From the NCBI GenBank assembly GCA_030150425.1, contig JASLFY010000222.1:1-6603 (forward strand): a DNA stretch of 6,603 bases, in the 5' to 3' direction. How positions within the stretch are numbered: position 1 is the first letter of the stretch; the number at the start of each line of letters is the position of its first letter. Origin of the DNA: Yimella sp. GTDB lineage: Bacteria > Actinomycetota > Actinomycetes > Actinomycetales > Dermatophilaceae. Below, one piece after another: positions 1 through 6,063 of this stretch. The position numbers were made by a program, and so were the translations under genes. A model generated the notes under the pieces. The model saw nothing but the letters and a program-made list of their open reading frames with translations. It did no database searches and was not told the origin of the DNA.

Positions 1-1
1 G

Positions 2-1066
2 CAGACCCGGAAGGAATCGGCGAGGAAGTCGACCGGGGTGTTCCTCAAGGACCACCCGGATGACCTCACCCTGGCGATCCTGAAGATCATCGGGCCGAAG
101 CAGGAGGTCGGGCGGCTCTACACGGCGATCGATGGGCTCGCCACGAGCCGTCACCAGGCCGGTGACCGCACCGATGAGCAGCTCCAGATCTTCGACCCGG
201 TCTCCCCGTTGCAGCAGGAGCTGTTGATGGGGCAGCAACGCTTCCGCGCACTGCGTGACTTGATCGACGCGAACGCCACGTGTCACTACGAGCTGGTGCT
301 GCAGGTGCCGGTCGTGCCGACAGCGGACACCGCGAACGCGGGCGGCAACGAACCGCCCAGCCAAGCAGCCGGCGGCAGCCCAGCGGGTTCGGCCGGTGGG
401 ACCGCTCCACCCGGTGCCTCGCCGGCCGGACGGGCAGGACCGACAGGCACACCCGGAGCGGCCCGCGGCCCCGACACGGACGGCGCAGACGACGCGACCG
501 ACGACGACACCACGAACACGACCACCACTGACGAACACGACGAGCAGCACGAGTTGGGTGAAGGAGGAGCAACCGGGCAGGCACCTTCGGTCGAGGCTGC
601 GCGAGCGCCCGCCGGCCGGTCCAGCTACCGGTTCGGCTGGGGACGCATCCCCGGCGTCGGGGTGATCCACCCCGAAGTCATCCTCACCCTGCTCAACAAC
701 GTCGGGTTCCGACTCACCCGAGCCTGCCTCAACGCCAAGACGGGCGTGACGATCGAGACCGCGAAGGCCGGATACCACCCCACCGCAGCAATGCGCCGCT
801 TCCTCGAGGAACGTGACGGGACCTGCCGGGCTCCGTCGTGCGAGCGTCCGGCGGACACGTGCGACAAGGACCACGTGACCCCGTACCCGCAGGGCGACAC
901 CAGCATCCGCAACCTGACCAACGAATGCCGGCGCAACCACAACCAGAAGACCCAGGGCCGCTGGACCTACACCCTGGAAGAGAACGGCGACTGCCACTGG
1001 ACCAGCCCCAGCGGCCGACAATTCACCACCCACCCCGCCAGCGCCTACGACGACCAGATCCACTGA
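2..1066 (+). CDS. DUF222 / HNH endonuclease domain protein (13E12-repeat type), 5' end cut by window edge
   Basis: This is the C-terminal part of an actinobacterial DUF222-HNH protein. The frame is open back to base 2, so the true start lies outside the window; the GTG at 38 is only an internal candidate, since it would remove much of DUF222. Numbering from that GTG, residues 1-90 resemble the second half of DUF222 (HPDDLTLAIL, then GRLYTAIDGLA). Residues about 96-185 are a low-complexity linker, first Gly/Pro/Ala-rich and then Asp/Thr/Glu-rich. Residues about 200-255 are the conserved segment before the nuclease, and about 258-305 form the HNH module: Cys263, Cys268, the DKDH motif ending in His279, NLTNEC with Cys297, and NHNQKT with His301. 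Many relatives have two adjacent histidines at the last site, whereas here it is Asn-His. The family is multicopy in actinobacteria and has been linked to mobile or repetitive DNA. A metal-dependent DNA nuclease is inferred; the biological role is unknown. Confidence 0.85.
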   Translation, partial: QTRKESARKSTGVFLKDHPDDLTLAILKIIGPKQEVGRLYTAIDGLATSRHQAGDRTDEQLQIFDPVSPLQQELLMGQQRFRALRDLIDANATCHYELVLQVPVVPTADTANAGGNEPPSQAAGGSPAGSAGGTAPPGASPAGRAGPTGTPGAARGPDTDGADDATDDDTTNTTTTDEHDEQHELGEGGATGQAPSVEAARAPAGRSSYRFGWGRIPGVGVIHPEVILTLLNNVGFRLTRACLNAKTGVTIETAKAGYHPTAAMRRFLEERDGTCRAPSCERPADTCDKDHVTPYPQGDTSIRNLTNECRRNHNQKTQGRWTYTLEENGDCHWTSPSGRQFTTHPASAYDDQIH

Positions 1067-1095
1067 TCGCGAGCCCGGCCAAAGGGTTGAATCAG

Positions 1096-1114
1096 TCCGG
1101 CAGGAACAGCCGGA
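1096..1114 (+). terminator. Short hairpin after the DUF222/HNH gene, possible terminator
   Basis: TCCGGC (1096-1101) and GCCGGA (1109-1114) are perfect inverted repeats around a 7-nt loop, starting 30 nt after the stop codon of the HNH gene. There is no T-run after it, so it is at best a weak or U-less terminator of the kind often proposed in high-GC actinobacteria. Six-base stems occur by chance in such DNA, hence the low confidence. Confidence 0.22.
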
Positions 1115-1129
1115 TGCGTACGGAACCGA

Positions 1130-1339
1130 TCAACTGAAAGGCGCGACATCTGCCGCCGGCTCCATCTCCACCCCGGTCGCGTCGAAGGCCTTGCAGCGCA
1201 GGATGTTTCGGCGCATGTAGACACCGGGTGCGTCGTTCGTGATCACATGCGTCGCCTCGTAGACCCGGTAGCGGGCGGACGGCTGCACCTCGCACTGCCA
1301 CTCCCCCTCCAGGTCGGTCCGCCCGACGCGCAGGGCCAA
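1130..1339 (-). CDS. Possible small hypothetical protein, or 3' remnant of a gene
   Basis: This minus-strand frame of 69 codons starts at a TTG (1339) and ends at TGA (1130-1132). I do not recognise the product. The case for coding is composition: nearly all third positions are G or C, and the peptide is balanced (for example GEWQCEVQPSARYRVYEATH) rather than the Arg/Pro/Ala run typical of shadow frames here. The case against is the start. No ATG or GTG lies upstream in frame, a GGAGG sits directly against the TTG with no spacer, and the frame stays open further upstream toward mtr. It may be a real small gene with a non-standard start (a CTG lies at 1375), or the tail of a gene whose 5' end was lost. 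It lies 74 nt after mtr on the same strand. No signal peptide or membrane segment is visible. Confidence 0.35.
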   Translation of the reverse strand: MALRVGRTDLEGEWQCEVQPSARYRVYEATHVITNDAPGVYMRRNILRCKAFDATGVEMEPAADVAPFS

Positions 1340-1378
1340 CCTCCACCGGTGCGGGGTGTCGTTGCAGGTCGACAGTTC

Positions 1379-1398
1379 GTGTCCGCCGCGGCGGTCAC
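1379..1398. repeat. Imperfect 20-bp palindrome downstream of mtr
   Basis: The central 12 bases (1383-1394, CCGCCGCGGCGG) form a perfect palindrome, and the symmetry extends three more bases each side (GTG/CAC) past one mismatched pair, giving 18 of 20 matched positions. It begins 15 nt after the mtr stop codon as read on the minus strand. It could fold as a compact GC hairpin and help end mtr transcription, although no T-run follows, or it could be a protein-binding dyad. I cannot separate these from chance in GC-rich DNA. Confidence 0.35.
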
Positions 1399-1413
1399 CG
1401 CGAAAAGCGACGC

Positions 1414-2778
1414 TCAGTCGAACTCGAGCCCGAGCAATGCGTTCTCGATCACCTCGGCCATCGCCGGATGGATCCAGTACTGCGCCCGCGCCAACCCATC
1501 GACCGACTGCCCGAGGCTCATCGCCTGGATCAGCGGCTGGATCAGCGAGCTGGCGTCCGGCCCCATCAGGTGCGCTCCGAGCAGCCGGCCGTTGCTGCGG
1601 TCCGCGACCAGCTTCACGATGCTGGTGGTGTCCTCCATCGCCCAGCCGTACGCGGTGTCGCCGTACTTCTGCGTCTTCGTCGTCACCGGGTAGCCGGCGT
1701 CGCGCGCCTGCCGCTCGGTCAGCCCCACCGTCGCGATCTGCGGGTGGGTGAACACCGCGGCCGGCACGAACCGGTGGTCGAACTCGACCAGGTCGTCCGG
1801 GTGGACCAGGTTGTGCGCGACCGCCCGCGCCTCGAGGTTCGCGACGTGCTTGAGCTGGTACGGCGAACTCACGTCACCCAGCGACCACACGCCCTCGGCC
1901 GTGGTCCGGCCGTACGCGTCGACCTTCACCCGACCGTCGTCCGTCAGCTCTACGCCGGCGCGGTCGACACCGGCCGGGACCAGCGGCGTACGCCCGGTCG
2001 CGACCAGCAGCAGGTCCGTCGCGAGCTCGCTGCCGTCCGACAGCGTCAGCACCGCACCGTCGCCGTCCGGACGCAGCGCCTCGATGGTGGTGGAACGGCG
2101 CAGGTCCCAGCGCTGCGCGGCCAGGGCGTCGTACGCCTCCACGAGTTCGTCGTCGAGGTGCCGCAGCATCCGCTCACTGCGCACCAGCACCGTGACCTCG
2201 ACGCCCAGCGCGGAGAACACGTGGGCGAACTCCGCGGCGATGTATCCGCCGCCGACGATCGTCATCCGAGCCGGCAGTTCGTCGATGCGCATGACGTCCT
2301 CGTTGGTGAAGTAGCGCACCCCGCTGTCGCGGATCTGATCCGGCACCACCGGTGTCGACCCGGTCGCGATCACGACCTGGTCCGCGGTGAACCGCTGCAC
2401 CTGGCCGTCCACGTCGACCTCGACCTCCCGCTCCCCCACGAACGACGCCGTCCCCAGGAATGCCGTCGTGTTCGGCCCATCGATCCGGTACTCCCGACCG
2501 CCGGCCTCGATCGGATCGATCCGCCCGAACACGCGGTCGCGAATGTCCCGCCAGCGCACCCCGTCGATCCGGGCGTCGATGCCGTACCGGGCCGCCTCGC
2601 GGATCTGCGTCGCGACCTCCGCGGCGTAGACGAACATCTTCGTCGGGATGCAACCGACGTTGAGACAGGTGCCTCCGAACAGCCCCTTCTCGACCACGGC
2701 GACGCGCTTGCCGTCGAAGTCGGGAGTGACGAGGGAGTTGCCGGAGCCGGTGCCGATGATCGCCAGGTCGAAGTGCAT
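1414..2778 (-). CDS. mtr: Mycothione reductase (NADPH-dependent mycothiol disulfide reductase)
   Basis: This cytosolic FAD flavoenzyme reduces mycothione (mycothiol disulfide) to mycothiol with NADPH, keeping the main actinobacterial thiol reduced. From the ATG at 2778 the protein has 454 residues, close to the roughly 459 of the M. tuberculosis enzyme. The N-terminal FAD motif IIGTGSGN (7-14) is followed by the redox-active disulfide motif GGTCLNVGCIPTK with Cys38 and Cys43. The NADPH-binding motif GGGYIA is at 176-181, the second FAD motif with Asp302 is in SLGDVSS, and the C-terminal HPAMAE carries the catalytic His437-Glu442 pair. The segment following the disulfide (MFVYAAEVA) and the ending (ENALLGL) match mycothione reductase rather than lipoamide or mercuric reductase. 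A GTG at 2793 would add five residues; the ATG is preferred because it aligns with known N-termini. The gene lies about 51 nt after kynU on the same strand and may share its transcript. No mycothiol biosynthesis gene is nearby. Confidence 0.95.
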   Translation of the reverse strand: MHFDLAIIGTGSGNSLVTPDFDGKRVAVVEKGLFGGTCLNVGCIPTKMFVYAAEVATQIREAARYGIDARIDGVRWRDIRDRVFGRIDPIEAGGREYRIDGPNTTAFLGTASFVGEREVEVDVDGQVQRFTADQVVIATGSTPVVPDQIRDSGVRYFTNEDVMRIDELPARMTIVGGGYIAAEFAHVFSALGVEVTVLVRSERMLRHLDDELVEAYDALAAQRWDLRRSTTIEALRPDGDGAVLTLSDGSELATDLLLVATGRTPLVPAGVDRAGVELTDDGRVKVDAYGRTTAEGVWSLGDVSSPYQLKHVANLEARAVAHNLVHPDDLVEFDHRFVPAAVFTHPQIATVGLTERQARDAGYPVTTKTQKYGDTAYGWAMEDTTSIVKLVADRSNGRLLGAHLMGPDASSLIQPLIQAMSLGQSVDGLARAQYWIHPAMAEVIENALLGLEFD

Positions 2779-2829
2779 GTCCCGATCATCCACCCGGCCA
2801 CGACGTGACCCCGCACCGGTGCCGGGTGA

Positions 2830-4062
2830 TCAGCTCCGCAGCGCCCGGGCGATCGACTCGAGGCTGTCGACGACCTCCGCGAACGTCGTGGTCAGGGGCG
2901 CGAGACCCAACCGGATCCCGTCCGGCTCCCGGAAGTCCGGCACGATCCCGTCCACCCACAGGTCGCGGTAGACCCGCTTGAAGTCCGGGTGGCCGACCGT
3001 CACGTGGCCGCCCCGCACCGTCGAATCGCGCGGGCTCTGCAACTCCACCCCGCGCGGGGCGAGAAGTTCGTCGTACGCCGCAATCGTGAACTCGGTCAAC
3101 GCCACCGACTTCGCGCGGATCGCCTCCATCCCGGCACGCGCGGTCAGCTCGACCCCAGCCCGCACCGGAACCATCCCGACGATCGGCGGCGTCCCGCTCA
3201 CGAACGAGCGAATCCCTTGCGCCGCAACGTAACCCGGAGCCATCACGAACGGTTCGGCGCGACCCATCCAGCCCTGCACGGGCTGACGGAACGACGACAG
3301 ATGACGCTGCGCGACGTACGCGAAGGCCGGCGCGCCCGGACCACCGTTCAGGTACTTGTACGTGCACCCCACGGCGAGGTCGACACCACACGCGTCCAGC
3401 TCGATCGGCAGCGCTCCGGCCGAGTGGCAGAGGTCCCACAACACGTAGCCGCCGGCGTCGTGCACCAGTTCGGTGATCGCGCGCATGTCGGCGATCCAGG
3501 CGCTGCGGTACGCCACGTGGCTCAGCACCACCAACGCCGTACGCTCCCCCACGACCTCCGCGACCTGCTCGAGGGTGACACCCGCCAGCGGGTCCGGCTC
3601 GATCCAGCGCAGCGTCATCCCGCGCTCGGCGGCGATGCCCTCCATCACGTACCGGTCGGTCGGGAAGTTGCCCGAGTCGACGACGATCTCGGTGCGCCCC
3701 GGCTCCGCGGCCGTGCAGCCGGCCCGCGCCAGCTTGTAGAGCAGCACGGTCGTCGAGTCCGCGACCACCGTCTGCCCCGCCGCCGCGCCCAGGCACGCAC
3801 GACCGATCAGGTCACCGATCGACTCCGGCCAGTCCATCCACGGCTCGTCGCCGTCGGTCCAACTGCGGATCAGGCCGCTGCCCCAGCCGTCGGTGACCAG
3901 CGCCGCCAACTGCTGCTGCGCCGCCTTCGTCGGACGCCCCAGCGAGTTCCCGTCCAGGTACGCCTTGACGCTCCCCTCGGCCGGCGCGACGAACTCGTCC
4001 AGCGCCCACGCCAACGGGTCGGCGGCGTCGAGTTCAGCTGCGCGCGAAGCGAGTTCACTCAC
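2830..4062 (-). CDS. kynU: Kynureninase
   Basis: This PLP-dependent hydrolase cleaves L-kynurenine to anthranilate and L-alanine, the third step of tryptophan breakdown. The 410-residue product has the length and fold-type I aminotransferase pattern of the family. Visible marks are YLDGNSLGRP near the N-terminus, the SGNFPTDRY segment with Asp136, WDLCHSAG with Asp210 and His213 (cofactor ring contacts), and CTYKYLNGGPG, where Lys236 is the expected Schiff-base lysine preceded by Tyr235. A substrate-binding region, GWMGRAEPF, follows. The GTG at 4062 is chosen because it lies within the end of kynA (8-nt overlap, GTGAGTGA holding both start and stop) and has a purine-rich GGTGGTGG at 4068-4075, five bases upstream. 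GTGs at 4071 and 4074 are less likely. The overlap implies translational coupling with kynA. Without a local kynurenine hydroxylase, anthranilate rather than 3-hydroxyanthranilate is the expected product. Confidence 0.95.
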   Translation of the reverse strand: MSELASRAAELDAADPLAWALDEFVAPAEGSVKAYLDGNSLGRPTKAAQQQLAALVTDGWGSGLIRSWTDGDEPWMDWPESIGDLIGRACLGAAAGQTVVADSTTVLLYKLARAGCTAAEPGRTEIVVDSGNFPTDRYVMEGIAAERGMTLRWIEPDPLAGVTLEQVAEVVGERTALVVLSHVAYRSAWIADMRAITELVHDAGGYVLWDLCHSAGALPIELDACGVDLAVGCTYKYLNGGPGAPAFAYVAQRHLSSFRQPVQGWMGRAEPFVMAPGYVAAQGIRSFVSGTPPIVGMVPVRAGVELTARAGMEAIRAKSVALTEFTIAAYDELLAPRGVELQSPRDSTVRGGHVTVGHPDFKRVYRDLWVDGIVPDFREPDGIRLGLAPLTTTFAEVVDSLESIARALRS

Positions 4063-4957
4063 CGGAACCACCACCGATCGTGCCCTCGGCGACGCGGCCA
4101 CGGACGGCGTACAGCTCCGGGAAGAAGCTCTGCTCGAGCGCCCGACGCAGGAACGGGACGCCGGCGCTGCCGCCGGTCCCCCGCCCGAAGCCGATGATCC
4201 TTTCGACCGTCTTGAGGTGCTTGAACCGCCAGTGCTGGAAGTTGTCCTCCAGGTCCACCAGCTCCTCACACGTCTCGTAGATGTCCCAGTGCGTGTCGGG
4301 CTCGCGGTAGACCGTCTCGAAGACCTGCACCAGCGCCTCCGACGAGGTCCGCGGCTGCGACCAGTCCCGCTCGAGGCTCTCGGCCGGCACCGGCAGTCCG
4401 CGCCGGGCGAGCAACTGCAGGAAGACGTCGTACAGCGACGGCTCGTGCAACACCTGCTGCAACTGCTCGACCTCCGGCCGACCGTCGAACACCCGCACCA
4501 TCTCCGGATTCTTGTTCCCGAGCAGGAACTCCACGACGCGGTACTGCAGCGACTGGAAGCCGCTGGACGAGGCGAGGAACGGGCGGATCCCGGCGTACTC
4601 GCTCGGGGTCAGCGTCGCCAGCACGGACCACTGCTGGGTCAACGTCGCCTGGATGTGCTTGACCCGCGCCAGGCGCTTCAGCGCCGGCGGCAACTGGTCG
4701 GCGGCGATCAGGTCACGGGCCGATCGCAACTCGTGGATCACCAACTTGAACCAGAGCTCGCTGGTCTGGTGCTGGATGATGAACAGCAGCTCGTCGTGCT
4801 GCGGCGGCTGCGCCAACGGGTGCTGCGCGCTCAGCAGGGTGTCGAGGTCGAGGTAGTCGCCGTACGTCAGGTCGCACACGCTCCGAAGCGTATGGCCCGG
4901 GCGGCGCGCGGAACCGTCGGCCGTGCCGTCGCGACTCCGACCGGGCGGGAAACGCAC
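4055..4957 (-). CDS. kynA: Tryptophan 2,3-dioxygenase
   Basis: This heme dioxygenase inserts O2 into the indole ring of L-tryptophan to give N-formylkynurenine, the first step of the kynurenine pathway. Residues seen by comparison with the Xanthomonas enzyme, numbered from the GTG at 4957, are Phe59 and distal His63 in FIIQHQTSELW, Tyr121 and Arg125 (substrate carboxylate) in EYAGIR, the GFQSLQYR and LGNKNP blocks, proximal heme ligand His247 in RFKHLKTVERIIG, and Thr261 in GRGTGGSAG. The length of 300 residues is normal for the family. The start is uncertain. GTG 4957 has AGGGA five bases upstream but adds a poorly conserved Arg/Gly-rich leader, whereas GTG 4879 (274 residues) begins just before the conserved LTYGDYLDLD and has a TACGCT -10-like box seven bases upstream, which would fit a leaderless transcript. 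The gene is first in the unit and runs into kynU. A formamidase for the next step is not seen. Confidence 0.94.
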   Translation of the reverse strand: MRFPPGRSRDGTADGSARRPGHTLRSVCDLTYGDYLDLDTLLSAQHPLAQPPQHDELLFIIQHQTSELWFKLVIHELRSARDLIAADQLPPALKRLARVKHIQATLTQQWSVLATLTPSEYAGIRPFLASSSGFQSLQYRVVEFLLGNKNPEMVRVFDGRPEVEQLQQVLHEPSLYDVFLQLLARRGLPVPAESLERDWSQPRTSSEALVQVFETVYREPDTHWDIYETCEELVDLEDNFQHWRFKHLKTVERIIGFGRGTGGSAGVPFLRRALEQSFFPELYAVRGRVAEGTIGGGSGE

Positions 4958-4995
4958 TGTATCCCTGCGACCGACACTGAGCCGAGGAGACGGTC
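4880..4995. promoter_or_regulatory. Divergent promoter region between kynA and the DUF2330 gene
   Basis: The promoters of both divergent genes should lie here. On the minus strand, TACGCT (4892-4887) fits an actinobacterial -10 and sits seven bases before the alternative kynA start at 4879; I see no good -35 at 17-18 bp. On the plus strand, GAGGAG (4984-4989) is a good ribosome binding site six bases before the ATG at 4996. An 8-bp palindrome GTCGCGAC lies at 4928-4935, too short to call an operator. If kynA starts at 4957, only 38 bp separate the two genes, which is tight for two promoters; with the start at 4879 the gap is 116 bp. No tryptophan-rich leader peptide or riboswitch-like structure is evident. 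Confidence 0.45.
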
Positions 4996-6063
4996 ATGCG
5001 CAAGATCCTGGTGTTGCTGCTCACGACGGTTCTCGGCGCGTTGGTGGCGCCGGTGACCTTCGCCGGGAGCGCCGCAGCCTGCGCCTGCGGGGCCGTCATG
5101 GTGGGGCCGGGCGACAGCAGCCACGTCAGTCAGGAGAACGTGCTGCTCACCCGTAACGGCAGCCGCGAGACCATCACGATGAGCCTGGCCCTTTCCACCG
5201 ACGCTCCGGACGCCGGGCTGGTGGTGCCGACACCCACACCGGCCACCGTCAGCCTGGCGGACCCCGACACCTTTGACACCCTCGATCTGCTCACCCGGCC
5301 CGAGCAGCGCATCCGCCACCACCTGATCGGCGGACAGTCGGACTTCTTCAACGGCGACTCCGGCGCTTCGGGTGCCGCCGACAGGGCGCCGGGCGGGTCC
5401 GCCACGGTGCTCTCCTCCGTCGACCTCGGCCCGATCCGCGCCACGACCCTGCGCGCGGACGATCCGAACGCGTTGCGCAGTTGGCTCACCCGCAACGGCT
5501 ACGGCATTCGCCCGGAGGTGCAGCGTCTCTTCGACACCTACACCGCCGAGAAGTGGACCTTCGTCGCGATGAAGCTCACTCCGAAGGGCCGCACGCTCGC
5601 CGGCGCCCTGCCGCCGGTCTCCATGACGTTCACGTCCGCAGAATTGGTCCACCCGCTGCAACTGTCACGCGCGGCGCGGACCACCCAACGCGTTCGCACG
5701 TACGTGCTGGCCGACCACCGCACCGAGCGGACCGACCCGACCGCACGCACCGCCACCGTCACTGCGCTGTACGCCGGTCGTCCGGGCATCGCTCGCATCC
5801 CGTCGGCGCAGCGCCCGATGTACCAGCGGGCGCCCTACCTCACCGCCTCGGAACAGGTCTTCACCGACCCGCAGCACCAGATCCGCAGTGACCTCAGCTT
5901 CGGGCGAGCGCCCGACGACACCCCGTACACCCGGATCGTCTGGCACGACGAGTACTACTTCACCTGGGACGAGTTCGTCCTGCTGGTGCTGCTGGCTGCC
6001 CTGCTCGGCACCACCGGGTGGGGAGTCGTGCACTGGATCCGTCGGGCACGCCGCACTCAGTAG
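4996..6063 (+). CDS. DUF2330 family exported, membrane-anchored protein
   Basis: This 355-residue protein has no known enzymatic role. The N-terminus is a signal peptide: Arg2-Lys3, a hydrophobic core to about residue 22, then small residues (GSAAA) before CACG (29-32). Mature DUF2330 proteins characteristically open with such a cysteine-containing segment. SAAAC lacks the usual Leu at -3 of a lipobox, so signal peptidase I cleavage looks more likely than lipidation. The following region (VSQENVLLTRNG, ETITMSLALSTDAPDAGLVVPTP) matches the family start, in which a beta-rich extracellular domain is expected. Near the C-terminus, after WDEF, residues about 327-348 form one membrane helix, followed by a positive tail (RRARRTQ). 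The inferred topology is an outward-facing domain with a single C-terminal anchor. The start is supported by GAGGAG six bases upstream. The gene is transcribed away from kynA, and its stop codon overlaps the end of the converging SIS gene. Function is unknown. Confidence 0.85.
   Translation: MRKILVLLLTTVLGALVAPVTFAGSAAACACGAVMVGPGDSSHVSQENVLLTRNGSRETITMSLALSTDAPDAGLVVPTPTPATVSLADPDTFDTLDLLTRPEQRIRHHLIGGQSDFFNGDSGASGAADRAPGGSATVLSSVDLGPIRATTLRADDPNALRSWLTRNGYGIRPEVQRLFDTYTAEKWTFVAMKLTPKGRTLAGALPPVSMTFTSAELVHPLQLSRAARTTQRVRTYVLADHRTERTDPTARTATVTALYAGRPGIARIPSAQRPMYQRAPYLTASEQVFTDPQHQIRSDLSFGRAPDDTPYTRIVWHDEYYFTWDEFVLLVLLAALLGTTGWGVVHWIRRARRTQ

Noticed and set aside
1468..2808. 446-codon open frame on the plus strand opposite mtr
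   Set aside because: Its product is an Arg/His/Val/Asp-rich shadow with no domain, and the opposite strand encodes an intact mycothione reductase. Long antisense frames are expected in GC-biased DNA.
2813..2822. 10-bp palindrome GCACCGGTGC between kynU and mtr
   Set aside because: Too short and GC-rich to call an operator or terminator; no flanking symmetry or T-run.
2830..4269. Kynureninase starting at 4269 (479 residues)
   Set aside because: The extra 69 residues are Ser/Arg-rich translation of the kynA 3' end; conserved kynureninase sequence begins near the GTG at 4062.
2989..5056. Plus-strand frames of about 400 codons opposite kynU and kynA
   Set aside because: They are compositionally biased mirror frames of two clearly conserved enzymes, with no recognisable motif or convincing start.
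4996..5091. DUF2330 protein as a lipoprotein anchored at Cys29
   Set aside because: The residues before Cys29 are Ala-Ala-Ala without the usual Leu at -3, and the protein already has a C-terminal membrane anchor. Not excluded, but not supported.
4867..5661. 264-codon minus-strand frame opposite the DUF2330 gene
   Set aside because: The plus strand encodes a protein with signal peptide, family motifs and C-terminal anchor; the antisense product shows no family features.
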